A stretch of 64,000 bases of DNA from Clostridium pascui (GTDB lineage Bacteria; Bacillota; Clostridia; Clostridiales; Clostridiaceae): positions 248,001 to 312,000 of the forward strand of contig NZ_JAFBDB010000002.1 in NCBI RefSeq assembly GCF_016908015.1, read 5' to 3'. Position numbers and translations under genes: made by a program. The stretch's first letter is position 1. Every line of letters starts with the position of its first letter. Shown here in pieces: positions 8,921 to 17,580 of this stretch. Below the pieces are notes generated by a model, which saw nothing but the letters and a program-made list of their open reading frames with translations, was not told where the DNA came from and made no database searches.

Positions 8921-9693
8921 ATTGTAGCCTCCTTTGTCTCGTCCTCTACTAATTTTTTATGGGATGATAAAGTCTCATCTTTAGATTGCTCTTCGTCTTT
9001 AAATATCATAACTCCTAGTGCTGAGGCTAGTATTATAGTAGTAATAATGCTCCAAGCTTCTGGAACAATGTTGAAATAAGAAATTACTACATATATAATA
9101 CCTGAGAGAATTGATAAAAATACTACATTTAAAGATTTTTTCATTTCAGGAATGAGTATTGATAAAAACATAGCATACAGCGCTACTCCAAGGCTGCTTT
9201 GCACAGTTTCAGGTAAAATAGACCCAACTAAATACCCGAGCACAGTACCACCTACCCAAGAAGCATATGCAGTACCTTCTAATGCAAGTATAAAAGGTAG
9301 AGTAAGCTTCTTATTATTTAAGGATGCTATAGAAAAAGATTCATCTGTAACTCCAAAAGCAATTAAAAATAACCATTTTCTTTTAATCCCCTTAAGACGC
9401 ATGGATAAAGCAGCACTCATCATAAAGTGACGTAAATTTAATAAAAATACGGAAAGTATAATGCTTCCTGCGGAAATGCCAGCTTGTATAAGCCCCAATG
9501 CTAAAAACTGACTTGACCCAGCAAAGACTACTGAAGAAAATAAAAAGTTGTCTTTAAAAGAGACGCTCATGGATTTTGCAAGTAATCCAAATGCCATAGC
9601 CACTGGAATATATCCAATAACAATAGGCAGTGCTGAAATAAACCCCTCTTTCAAAGTGGTGGAATGTTCACATTCCAAGTTTTGTACTTCCAT
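8917..9693 (-). CDS. azlC: AzlC-type branched-chain amino acid exporter subunit
   Basis: 258 residues. The AzlC core (PF03591) spans about 15-220, with the family strings IGYIPVAMAFGLLA and FAGSSQFLALGL and a conserved LNLRHFMM segment. The last 35 residues are an acidic, Lys/Glu-rich cytoplasmic tail that is longer than usual. It is first in a two-gene unit with azlD. The ATG is preceded by a G-rich site (GGGGGC) about eight bases upstream. No regulator gene adjoins. Between this gene and the next lies a composite of degenerate palindromic repeats. Confidence 0.9.
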   Translation of the reverse strand: MEVQNLECEHSTTLKEGFISALPIVIGYIPVAMAFGLLAKSMSVSFKDNFLFSSVVFAGSSQFLALGLIQAGISAGSIILSVFLLNLRHFMMSAALSMRLKGIKRKWLFLIAFGVTDESFSIASLNNKKLTLPFILALEGTAYASWVGGTVLGYLVGSILPETVQSSLGVALYAMFLSILIPEMKKSLNVVFLSILSGIIYVVISYFNIVPEAWSIITTIILASALGVMIFKDEEQSKDETLSSHKKLVEDETKEATI

Positions 9694-9766
9694 TTTGAAT
9701 AAGCCCCCTGTCTATTAATTTGGTATGTTAATATTATACAATATCATATAATGATAATAAAGAAAA

Positions 9767-9878
9767 GGGGCCAGACCCCTGGTTAAAAGTGGAAAATATC
9801 TTAACTAGGGGCCAACACCCTCGTTAAAAATAGTAAACAGGTAAAAATTACCCAAAAATCCCAGGGGTTTGGCCTCCA
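9767..9878. repeat. Degenerate copies of the GCCAGACCCCTGG palindrome
   Basis: A left half (GGGGCCAGACCCCTGG) at 9767-9782 and a right half (CCCAGGGGTTTGGCC) near 9860-9875 flank about 75 bases that include a third half-like piece (AGGGGCCAACACCCTCG near 9807). The arrangement suggests two copies that expanded or recombined and then decayed. Confidence 0.7.
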
Positions 9879-9900
9879 GAAAATAATGGTGGTGAAAGTT

Positions 9901-10095
9901 ATGGAAAATGAATTATTGTTAAAAGCAATAGGTGAGTTATTAGATCAAAAATTGGAGCCAATAAACCAAAGGCTAGAGAGTATTGAGGTAAGCTTAGTAA
10001 AAATAGAAGAAACACTAGAAGATATTGAATCTAGATTAGACGATATAGAATCAAGGCTAGAAAATATTGAAGAAACACTGGATGATTTGACTTAA
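9901..10095 (+). CDS. Small coiled-coil protein, unknown function
   Basis: 64 residues, MENELLLKAI onwards, made almost wholly of heptad repeats. Units of the form (I)ESRL(D/E)(D/N)IE recur four to five times from residue 20 to the end, giving a long acidic coiled coil likely to form an oligomer. No membrane segment is seen. ATG 9901 is preferred over ATG 9886 because GGTGGTG lies eight bases before it. Similar short coiled-coil proteins are common in clostridia, and their jobs are unknown. Confidence 0.6.
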   Translation: MENELLLKAIGELLDQKLEPINQRLESIEVSLVKIEETLEDIESRLDDIESRLENIEETLDDLT

Positions 10096-10220
10096 AGTTA
10101 AATACGAGGTATTATATACTATATAATGAATATTTTGTAAATAAAGTTTTGAGTAAATTTAACGATAATAGCCATGATAACCTTAGAAAAAGTGCAAAAC
10201 ATTTTTTCAATCTCTGGTTG

Positions 10221-10260
10221 CTAGTCCTAATCACTAAATTTGACAGTGGGTTAGGACTAG
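10221..10260. repeat. Inverted repeat CTAGTCCTAA / TTAGGACTAG
   Basis: Perfect 10-base arms (10221-10230 and 10251-10260) with additional CAC/GTG pairing inside give a stable hairpin. There is no T run, so it is not a standard terminator. It lies 45-85 bases upstream of the promoter of the next CWB2 gene and may be an operator or a remnant of a small repeat element. Confidence 0.6.
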
Positions 10261-10279
10261 TGATTAGCAATTAAGGAAT

Positions 10280-10312
10280 TTGTATCGCAATTTTATTATA
10301 GTATGGTATAAT
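10280..10312 (+). promoter_or_regulatory. Extended -10 promoter of the second CWB2 gene
   Basis: TGGTATAAT at 10304-10312 is an extended -10, and no strong -35 lies at the usual spacing. The form resembles the S-layer gene promoter (TGCTATAAT). The predicted leader is about 70 bases. Confidence 0.5.
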
Positions 10313-10387
10313 TAAAAGATAACATAAGATGAAAAACTTAAAATAGAATTTTTATGTACATACGGTTTATAAGGAGGATAACAACTA

Positions 10388-11446
10388 ATGAAAAAGAGAA
10401 ATTTAAAAGCCATTTTGGGAATTACTGTGGCAGGACTTATAATAAGTACTTCCTTTAACTTTTTGGGAGTAAAGGCTGCCAGCGTAGTTAGAGTAGGTGG
10501 CAGCAATAGATATTCAACGGCACAAGACTTAGCTAAGCAAACTTTTGGTACAAGCACTAATGTAATACTAGTAAATGGAGAAGGATTTGCGGATGCAGTT
10601 AGTGCAACGCCTCTTGCAAAACAATTAAATGCTCCAGTGCTTTTAACTGAAGCAAAGACTTTATCAAGCGGAGTACTTGATACTATAAAGACCTTAAAAG
10701 CAACCAATGTATACATAGTAGGCGGAAATGGCGTTGTAAGTGCAGATATTGAAGCTGCATTAAAAAATGCAGGACTTACTGTTACTCGTCATGGCAGTGC
10801 TACAGGAACAAGATATACTACAAATGCAATTGTTGCACAGGAAGTAATTAAAAAAGCAGGAGTTAAAAAGGCATTCCTTGTAAATGGAGCATTAGGCTAT
10901 GCGGATGCTTTAAGCGTATCTTCAATTGCTGCAACTATGAATATACCAGTACTTATAACAAGTGCTACCTCACTGGATCCTGAAGTTAAAAAGGTTATAA
11001 CAGACAACAACCTTCAAGTAATGGGAGTTGGAGGAAGTGGAGTACTGCCAGATGCTATATTAAAAGCTGTAAATGGAACAAGAGAAGCTCAAGGAAAGAA
11101 TAGATTCGAAACAAATATAAATGTATTAACTAAATATAAATCCACAATGTCTCTTACTAAAATGTATGTAGCAGCTGGAGGTGCAGACTCAAAAGCGCAA
11201 TTTGCCGATGCATTAGTAGCATCAGCAGCAGCAGCAAAAGATGGATCAATGGTAGTTTTATCAGGACTTGGTGCAGGAAGTGCTGATATAACAAGAGCAA
11301 ATTCATTCATAGGAAGTACAGTGGCTCAAGATACTCAGGTTAAAATAGTTGGAGGAACGGGAGTTATTACTAAAGCAATTGAAACACAAATAAGTACTGC
11401 AGTAGCAGAAGCAACAGGAGATTTAGAGGTAATATCCATAGAATAA
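10388..11446 (+). CDS. Secreted protein made of three CWB2 modules only
   Basis: 352 residues. AAGGAGG lies ahead of the ATG. A signal peptide spans about 1-30 (cleavage near VKA-A). Three CWB2 modules fill residues 32-340, with FADAVSATPLAKQLNAP, YADALSVSSIA and FADALVASAAAAK marking each. No effector domain follows, so the protein is an anchor without cargo. It may fill gaps in the layer, compete for polymer sites or form mixed trimers. The modules are closest in wording to those of the large S-layer protein at 2927 (both have KQ.FGT and NGxGxADAVSATPLAK), which suggests duplication. Confidence 0.85.
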   Translation: MKKRNLKAILGITVAGLIISTSFNFLGVKAASVVRVGGSNRYSTAQDLAKQTFGTSTNVILVNGEGFADAVSATPLAKQLNAPVLLTEAKTLSSGVLDTIKTLKATNVYIVGGNGVVSADIEAALKNAGLTVTRHGSATGTRYTTNAIVAQEVIKKAGVKKAFLVNGALGYADALSVSSIAATMNIPVLITSATSLDPEVKKVITDNNLQVMGVGGSGVLPDAILKAVNGTREAQGKNRFETNINVLTKYKSTMSLTKMYVAAGGADSKAQFADALVASAAAAKDGSMVVLSGLGAGSADITRANSFIGSTVAQDTQVKIVGGTGVITKAIETQISTAVAEATGDLEVISIE

Positions 11447-11509
11447 TAAGTAGTACACCTTAAATTATTTAAAACATAATTATAAATTACAAGGTTTTGG
11501 AGGATTAAC

Positions 11510-12325
11510 ATGCAGGATAAAAATGCACTCGATATAAAGCTTTCATTAGCACCAGAAGTTGAAGTTGTGATGTCTGAAGTACAAAGGGACTACTTAGAAG
11601 AAGAAATGGCAGAAACGATTCCCCAAATGGAAAAAGGACAAATCAACATTTCAGGAGTTTATGCTTATAAGGATGGAGACAAGTTAGAAGTTAAATTTTA
11701 TATAGTAAATGGACTAAATCAGGAAATTAACCTTGAAAAAGTTCCTTTAAAAATTATAACTTCAACAGGAGAGGAAATCGCTTATCAAGTATTTGACTTG
11801 AAAGGAATGGGAAATATTCCACCTTGCAGTGCAAGACCTGGGAAAATCTACTTTAATAAAGGAAATGTATTTATAGATGAAATAAAGCATGATGATTGGA
11901 AGTTGGTATTTGATGGAAATATGCAAGCTGTAAAGTATGCAGATATTGAATTTGAAAAATTTCCTGAAGATATGACAGAAAAAGATAAAAATGCTTTTAA
12001 TGAATTTTTGAAAAAAATCCGTAAAATTGAAAAGGGACAGTTTGCAGCTAATGTATTTACAATGCTTCAATATAAAAACGGGGACATACTTATAACATTG
12101 GTTCTTAGAAATGGAGCAGATAAAGAAGTTGAAATTGAAAAACTTCCTCTTACATTAGAATATGAAAATAAAGAGATAATATTTTCAGCAATTTATACAT
12201 TAGAGGATTTCAAGATAAGTGCACAAAAGGCAAGGATTTTAAGTGTTGTTGTTAAAAAAGATATTCTATTAAAGGATGAAGTGGATTTAACGAAGGCAAA
12301 GCTTGTATTTAATTTATATAATTAG
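11510..12325 (+). CDS. SLAP-domain protein
   Basis: 271 residues without signal peptide or membrane segment. Two similar halves (about 45-145 and 175-270) each begin with a (K)GQ(I/F) string, then (Y)K(D/N)GD, hydrophobic strands and a late LVF. This is the pattern of the SLAP domain seen in Firmicutes proteins tied to S-layer or accessory Sec loci. The family function is not settled; an Ig-like binding fold in the cytoplasm or at the membrane is likely. The 63-base gap after the CWB2 gene has no clear terminator, so read-through from the surface-protein promoter is possible. GGAGG precedes the ATG. Confidence 0.65.
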   Translation: MQDKNALDIKLSLAPEVEVVMSEVQRDYLEEEMAETIPQMEKGQINISGVYAYKDGDKLEVKFYIVNGLNQEINLEKVPLKIITSTGEEIAYQVFDLKGMGNIPPCSARPGKIYFNKGNVFIDEIKHDDWKLVFDGNMQAVKYADIEFEKFPEDMTEKDKNAFNEFLKKIRKIEKGQFAANVFTMLQYKNGDILITLVLRNGADKEVEIEKLPLTLEYENKEIIFSAIYTLEDFKISAQKARILSVVVKKDILLKDEVDLTKAKLVFNLYN

Positions 12326-12372
12326 GGACAGTTAATAACTGCTAACAAATGATTACGGTATTGTGAAAATAA

Positions 12373-12406
12373 AAGAAAGATGCATCTTATGGTGCATCCT
12401 TTTTTA
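12373..12406 (+). terminator. Rho-independent terminator after the SLAP gene
   Basis: AAGATGCA and TGCATCCTT flank a short loop, and TTTTTT follows. Just after it (12412-12462) is a poorly preserved palindrome (ATGGTAA ... TTACCAT) that may be a decayed member of the dispersed repeat family. Confidence 0.65.
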
Positions 12407-12484
12407 CTGTATACCCCCATGGTAATTTTGAAAAATGGGTCTGCCTATAGGGTGGTTACCATAAATTAAAAGGAGCATAAATTT

Positions 12485-13363
12485 ATGAAAAAGTTTAAGA
12501 AGTTTTATATTGAAATTACAAATATGTGTAATCTTGCCTGCAGTTTTTGTCCGCAAACCCAGCGTAAACCTGAGTTTATGAGCGTAAAAACCTTTGAAAA
12601 AGTATTAAATCAAATAAAACCCTACACAGATTATATATATCTTCATGTAAAAGGGGAACCGCTTCTTCACCCTGAGATAGATAAGTTTTTAGATTTAAGT
12701 TATGAAAAGGGACTAAAGGTGAATATAACAACAAATGGAACTATGATAAACAAAGCAAAGGACAAACTCATAACAAAACCTGCATTAAGACAAATTAACT
12801 TTTCTCTTCACAGCTTTGATGGAAATGAGGGCGGGGAGGATAAGGATTCTTATATTAATAATATTATCTCATTTACCAAGGAAGCCTTAAATAGTACTAA
12901 TATGTTAATATCCCTTAGATTGTGGAATTTGGATCAGGATAATGTAACCAATCTTCAAAGACAAAGAAATCGCCACATACTTGAGCTAATTGAAAATGAA
13001 TTTAATCTTCCGTATAAAATTGAAGAAAAAATTACTCCAGGAAGAGGAGTGAAAATTGGTGACAGGCTATATTTAAATCAAGATTATGAATTTAAGTGGC
13101 CGAGCTTAGATGAAGAGGAAGATACTACTGGCAAAGGGTTTTGTCACGGGCTTAGAAATCAGGTAGCAATACTCGTAGATGGCACTGTAGTTCCATGCTG
13201 TCTTGATGGGGAAGCAGTGATTAATCTTGGCAATATAAACAACACTGATTTTTCTGAAATAATAGAAGGAGAGCGAGCGAGCAACCTTTTCGATGGGTTC
13301 TCAAGAGGTAAAGTAGTAGAAGAATTATGCAGAAAGTGCGGATATAGAAAAAGGTTTAGTTAA
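12485..13363 (+). CDS. Radical SAM/SPASM protein
   Basis: 292 residues. A radical SAM cluster motif C-x3-C-x2-C (CNLACSFC) lies at about residues 15-22. The C-terminal part has SPASM-type cysteines, VPCCLDGE near 237 and CRKCGY near the end, that could hold a second Fe-S cluster. It belongs to the family of short radical SAM/SPASM proteins whose known members modify peptides or sugars and pass electrons through the auxiliary cluster. No peptide precursor adjoins it, so the substrate is unknown; modification of a surface protein or glycan is only a guess from the neighbourhood. AAGGAGC lies before the ATG. It appears monocistronic, between a terminator and a palindrome. Confidence 0.8.
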   Translation: MKKFKKFYIEITNMCNLACSFCPQTQRKPEFMSVKTFEKVLNQIKPYTDYIYLHVKGEPLLHPEIDKFLDLSYEKGLKVNITTNGTMINKAKDKLITKPALRQINFSLHSFDGNEGGEDKDSYINNIISFTKEALNSTNMLISLRLWNLDQDNVTNLQRQRNRHILELIENEFNLPYKIEEKITPGRGVKIGDRLYLNQDYEFKWPSLDEEEDTTGKGFCHGLRNQVAILVDGTVVPCCLDGEAVINLGNINNTDFSEIIEGERASNLFDGFSRGKVVEELCRKCGYRKRFS

Positions 13364-13367
13364 ACAG

Positions 13368-13404
13368 CCACCCCTGGGGTAGAAACATTTTACCCCAGGG
13401 GTGG
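13368..13404. repeat. CCACCCCTGGGGT palindrome (variant of the dispersed family)
   Basis: Arms CCACCCCTGGGGTA (13368-13381) and its exact complement (13391-13404) with a nine-base loop. It lacks the GACC...GGTC part of the main family but shares the CCCCTGGGG centre. It falls directly after the radical SAM stop and probably terminates that gene. Confidence 0.85.
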
Positions 13405-13426
13405 TAAGTAGAGGGGAACGGGGTCA

Positions 13427-14770
13427 ATGAAAAGTATTAAAAAAATAAAGCAATTTTTATCAGCTATACTTATTTTCTCGTTTGTAGTTTTTAATTCAAA
13501 TGCAATTTATGCAGCGGAAACCATAAGAGATTTAGCGGCCTATAAAACATTAGAAACTCAGTATGATGTGCCGCTTCAAAAGGCTTGGACGGTAAAGGTC
13601 ACATATCCTTTAGATGGGACTTCGGTAAATAGCACAAATATAGAGCTTGTAAGCAAATCTACCAAGGAAGCTATACCTTTAGCTTTTGAATATAGTACAA
13701 ATGATAAGTTTTTTAAGGTCACTCCTGATTATACAAAGATTAAGTATGAAGAAACCTACACATTATACATTCATGATTTGAAAACTAATAAGGGGACAAG
13801 TTTAAACACTCCAGCTAAGATGGATTTTGTAGTGGAGAATGCTCCAGGTGCTGTTCAAAATGCCTTTAATGCAATAGAGCAGGCAACCTATGAGCTTACA
13901 TATGATATTAGGTTCAAATATAGCTCCCTTTCCACTGTAAACAATGACTATAGAGTAGCAATTAATTTAGGGAAAATTGATGGGACCTTCCAAAAGTATA
14001 TAAGCTCAAGATCTACAGATTTTAAATTAAATGAAGATGATACAAGCATAACTTCATTGGCTTCAGGTACAGTTAGTGGTGGAGTACAAAAATCTTTTAA
14101 AGTATCAAAAACCTACACTTTAAACAATATAAAATCCAAAGTGGATTTATCAAAGACCAAGGGTGACTACTCAAGGATAACAAGCGATATAAGTTACTAT
14201 TTAAAGCCCACTTATCATGTGGAAAGCAATGAAAAGGAAATTATAAATTTGGCAAACAGTCTTTTTAAAGGAATAACAAATCCTTATTTAAAAGCAAAGA
14301 AGGCCTTTGAGTATGTGGTTTTAAATATGAAATATGACTTGAATAGCCCTAATGCTAATCAAGGGGCGTTATCTGCTATTAGGACTAAGGTAGGAGTGTG
14401 CGAAGATTATGCTGCACTTATGACAGCACTTTTAAGAGCGGGGGATGTACCAGCTAGGGTAAATACAGGATTTTGTTTTTATGACAATGAACTTATAGCT
14501 GCAAGTAATAATGGGAATTACTTTAGACATGCTTGGGTGGAGTTTTATCTCCCTGAATACGGATGGATTCCAGCAGATCCAACCCATGAATACACAAGGG
14601 ATGGGATAAGGTATGTAAACTATGAGTTCTTCACAAGATTCCCACAGGGAAGAAGATATCTTAAAATCCAAGAAAGCATAGAACAATATGATGATGACAG
14701 CATGGTGCTTGAAACCTTCTCAAAATACTCAGCTCAATTTAATATAGACGCAAGAATCGTTAAAAAGTAA
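13427..14770 (+). CDS. Secreted transglutaminase-like protein
   Basis: 447 residues. A signal peptide spans about 1-29 (cleavage near IYA-A). Residues 40-140 form an SbsA-type Ig-like module. A central beta-rich region leads to a transglutaminase-like domain (PF01841) from about 265 to 400. The catalytic triad is visible: Cys325 in GVCEDYAALM, His368 in FRHAWVEF and Asp384 in PADPTH. Bacterial members act as peptidases or cross-linkers on surface proteins. A target among the adjacent S-layer proteins is reasonable but unproven. ATG 13427 follows an AGGGGAACGGGG stretch provided partly by the end of the palindrome. Confidence 0.85.
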   Translation: MKSIKKIKQFLSAILIFSFVVFNSNAIYAAETIRDLAAYKTLETQYDVPLQKAWTVKVTYPLDGTSVNSTNIELVSKSTKEAIPLAFEYSTNDKFFKVTPDYTKIKYEETYTLYIHDLKTNKGTSLNTPAKMDFVVENAPGAVQNAFNAIEQATYELTYDIRFKYSSLSTVNNDYRVAINLGKIDGTFQKYISSRSTDFKLNEDDTSITSLASGTVSGGVQKSFKVSKTYTLNNIKSKVDLSKTKGDYSRITSDISYYLKPTYHVESNEKEIINLANSLFKGITNPYLKAKKAFEYVVLNMKYDLNSPNANQGALSAIRTKVGVCEDYAALMTALLRAGDVPARVNTGFCFYDNELIAASNNGNYFRHAWVEFYLPEYGWIPADPTHEYTRDGIRYVNYEFFTRFPQGRRYLKIQESIEQYDDDSMVLETFSKYSAQFNIDARIVKK

Positions 14771-14774
14771 GGGA

Positions 14775-14821
14775 GGGTTAACAACTATTTGAGCAAAAGG
14801 CAAAGAGTTGTTAACCCTTTT
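14775..14821. terminator. Bidirectional terminator
   Basis: GGGTTAACAACT (14775-14786) pairs with AGTTGTTAACCC (14806-14817), followed by TTTT. It serves the convergent transglutaminase (+) and GGDEF/HD-GYP (-) genes. Confidence 0.8.
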
Positions 14822-16382
14822 AAGATCTCATTGTCTTAACAAATATATCTACTATTTCTGGATCAAACTGGGTGCCTTTATGAGAACATATATCCTGAAG
14901 AGCATCTTTTTCAGACATAAGCTCTCTGTATACTCTTTTGACTGTCATGGCGGAAAAGGCGTCTGCAATTTGAAGTATTTTTGCTTCAATGGGGGTATCT
15001 TGTCCTTTTATTTCAAAGGGGTAGCCGCCGCCATCATACCTTGCATGATGATATTTTATTGCATTTATTACCACATCGGATAGCTGAAACCTCTCAAGTA
15101 TATTTAGTCCATCCAGTACATGTCTTTTCATTAAATTGTATTCTTCATTTGTTAAGGGACTCTTCTTTCTCAAAATATCATTTGGAATCAAAATTTTTCC
15201 TATATCATGGAACCAACCAGCTAAGGATATTTCTTCAATGGTATTATTTGGGAGATTCAAAGCTTTTGCAAGGGTTACTGCATAATAAACAACATATTGG
15301 GAATGCACATAGCTATACATATCCTTTTCTGCCAGTGTGATGAGAAGACTTTTATACTTATCTTGAATTAAATCAGTGGAGTTTAGCTTTACTGAAGAAC
15401 TACGACTCTTTTGTTTGTTATAATACATATTCATATCTGCTAAATGAAAAAGCTCTTGAGGCCGTATAATAGAGCCTTTTTCTGCATAAGACATTCCAAT
15501 GGAACAAGAAATTGTAATAGGGGTTAGAGCAGGGTCGCACTTAAACTCTTTACTCGCCAGAGATTGGTTTAGTTTTAAAAACATATCATGAGCTTCATCC
15601 TTGGGCAAGTTTTCAATCAGTGCTACATACTCATCACCGCCAAGCCGGCCTACAATTCCCTGAACATCTATTAATTCGTCCTCAAGGATTTTTCCCATCT
15701 GAATTAAAACATTATTTCCAATAAGATGTCCATAGGTGTCGTTAAAATGCTTGAAATTATCTATATCTATAATAAAAATAGTGATACTGGAATGTCTATT
15801 ATACATATTTTCTCCTAAGTTAATAAGATAACTTAAATTTGGAAGACCTGTTAGAGAATCAATAATACTGAGCTCCTTATATTTATCACGTTCTTTAACA
15901 AGTTGTCTTATGAGATATCCAATCATCGTAGAAGCTGCTGAGCATAAAACAAGTGTAAGCATGATTTTATATATCATTATATCTAAAAAGGGTTGTAAGC
16001 TTTGTGATGACTCAAAATATCTATATCTCAAAAATAATAAACTAAGCACTACGCTAACAAGGTTTGGAAATATTACACTTGGCACGATATAAGCATAAAC
16101 AATTGGTACATAAAATATAATTGAAGCATAATTCGTAAAACTTATGCCGAACAAAACCACTTGGGTAACCAAAACTATAAGAGAAATTACACATAAAATA
16201 TATTTAAAAGTCATTTCCTCCATATATATTGCCGTGATTAATGCAAAAGCAAAGGTCAAAGAACATATAAGTGAAGGAAACACTATTTCAGATAAAAGCC
16301 CAATAGCTAAAGAAATCACAAAAATAAATAAGGAGAATATGAAGGCAGCAGGAAACTTTTTTAAGTTTTCTAGCACAAACAT
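14820..16382 (-). CDS. Membrane GGDEF + HD-GYP protein (cyclic dinucleotide signalling)
   Basis: About 520 residues. Five to six membrane helices lie in residues 1-170, then a GGDEF domain with GGDEY in place of GGDEF near residue 249, then an HD-GYP domain with HDIGK near 392 and an HHARYDGGGYP string further on. GGDEF domains make c-di-GMP and HD-GYP domains degrade c-di-GMP or related dinucleotides. Both active-site motifs look intact, so the protein could act either way depending on its membrane input. The start is unsure: ATG 16382 sits too close to GAGGTG (16383-16388), and a GTG at 16385 or 16376 could be used instead. Confidence 0.88.
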   Translation of the reverse strand: MFVLENLKKFPAAFIFSLFIFVISLAIGLLSEIVFPSLICSLTFAFALITAIYMEEMTFKYILCVISLIVLVTQVVLFGISFTNYASIIFYVPIVYAYIVPSVIFPNLVSVVLSLLFLRYRYFESSQSLQPFLDIMIYKIMLTLVLCSAASTMIGYLIRQLVKERDKYKELSIIDSLTGLPNLSYLINLGENMYNRHSSITIFIIDIDNFKHFNDTYGHLIGNNVLIQMGKILEDELIDVQGIVGRLGGDEYVALIENLPKDEAHDMFLKLNQSLASKEFKCDPALTPITISCSIGMSYAEKGSIIRPQELFHLADMNMYYNKQKSRSSSVKLNSTDLIQDKYKSLLITLAEKDMYSYVHSQYVVYYAVTLAKALNLPNNTIEEISLAGWFHDIGKILIPNDILRKKSPLTNEEYNLMKRHVLDGLNILERFQLSDVVINAIKYHHARYDGGGYPFEIKGQDTPIEAKILQIADAFSAMTVKRVYRELMSEKDALQDICSHKGTQFDPEIVDIFVKTMRS

Positions 16383-16409
16383 CACCTCAATTTAATATAT
16401 GAGAAAATT

Positions 16410-16477
16410 ACCCCTGGGGTGAAACAAAAAAATGTAAGTACCCCAGGAGTTCTGACATTTTCTTTCACCTCAGGGGC
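16410..16477. repeat. Composite palindrome of the CCCCTGGGG family
   Basis: ACCCCTGGGGTGAAA (16410-16424) is answered by TTTCACCTCAGGGG (about 16463-16476), with an internal ACCCCAGGAG half. Three half-elements in 67 bases suggest partial duplication. It lies between divergent promoters, not at a gene end, unlike most copies. Confidence 0.7.
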
Positions 16478-16568
16478 GCTGCATTGGGAAAATTAAATTT
16501 TGGTAAAGTCTTTTATTATGGTAAGAAGTTGAATATAATAGATAATGTATTTAAGAAGGAGTGATAAC

Positions 16569-17120
16569 ATGGATTTTTATTCGCTAACTTTAATTGCACT
16601 AGCATTATCACTAGATGCCTTTGGGGTAACACTTTGTGTAGGACTTAATAGAGGAGCAAATGTAAAATACAAGATGCTTTGTGTAATATCTTCGGCATTT
16701 TTTCAATTTTTATTTGCATTAATTGGAGCTTATGCTGGATTTTTATTTAATACATATATAGCATCGATTCCTGAAATACTAGGCGGAATCATAATTGGTA
16801 TAGTGGGAATTTTAATGCTTAAAGAAGGTATGGAAGAAAAGGAAGAGTGTGCACTGTTAAGACCTGGGACTGCAATAGTTCTTGGGATTTCTGTAAGTAT
16901 AGATGCCATGGTAGTAGGATTTACTGCTCTTCATGAAGTGCAAGGTCTTGCAGCAATATTTGAAAGTACATTAATTGTTGGAATTGTAACCTTAATAATG
17001 TGTCTTATGGCTCTTGCCATAGCAAAGTACTTAAGTAAAATAGAACTTATAAGCAAATATGCAGATTATATAGGCGGGATAATACTTATATTATTTGGAC
17101 TTAAAATGATTTTTTTATAA
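16569..17120 (+). CDS. mntP: Manganese efflux pump MntP
   Basis: 183 residues from ATG 16569, preceded by AAGGAG. Six membrane helices are arranged as two similar halves. Each half carries the family signature: ALSLDAFGVTLCVGL in the first and VSIDAMVVGF in the second, with Asp residues in the membrane that are expected to bind the ion. This is the MntP (DUF204) exporter that removes excess Mn2+. Other bacteria control it by a manganese riboswitch or MntR, but the 90 bases upstream are mostly repeat remnant and I see no riboswitch there. The gene stands alone. Confidence 0.9.
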   Translation: MDFYSLTLIALALSLDAFGVTLCVGLNRGANVKYKMLCVISSAFFQFLFALIGAYAGFLFNTYIASIPEILGGIIIGIVGILMLKEGMEEKEECALLRPGTAIVLGISVSIDAMVVGFTALHEVQGLAAIFESTLIVGIVTLIMCLMALAIAKYLSKIELISKYADYIGGIILILFGLKMIFL

Positions 17121-17431
17121 AAGAAAACCAAGGACTTATGATGAAAATATAAATGCATGGGTTATGTTCCATAAATTTACATGATGTAATTTTATGTTAT
17201 TAATTATTGAGGCAGTTATTTGTGATATAATTATATTTACAAACTGGAATAGAGGCTATGAAAAATATGATATAAAGAATTTTACATAAAGCTCGATAAT
17301 AAAAAGTGATAACAAATAAATATTTATATAAAATATAAGTTGGAATTTTTGTGATTTTTAACTTAAAACAGTTTAATGTGACTTTAAATAAGATAATAAC
17401 CATAATTTTACTTGGTTTATTTCCTAAATCC

Positions 17432-17460
17432 TTGGAAATATGTAAATATTGTAGTATAAT
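17432..17460 (+). promoter_or_regulatory. Sigma-A promoter of the third CWB2 gene
   Basis: TTGGAA (17432-17437), a 17-base spacer and TATAAT (17455-17460) give a leader of about 114 bases. It lies in a 460-base gap (17121-17580) that otherwise shows no supported ORF or terminator. The leader length is close to that of the S-layer gene at 2927. Confidence 0.65.
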
Positions 17461-17580
17461 AGTTTAAGAATGAGATGATTTGGAAACATCAGACAAAGGT
17501 CAATGTTAAATTATATTTTTCAATAATCAATTAAATATAATTTAATAAAATAATTTATAATTTTAAGGGGAGGTTTTTAC

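Noticed and set aside
14808-15340. Plus-strand ORFs opposite the GGDEF/HD-GYP gene
   Set aside because: They start in or after a terminator and mirror a well-supported minus-strand gene. No family features are seen.
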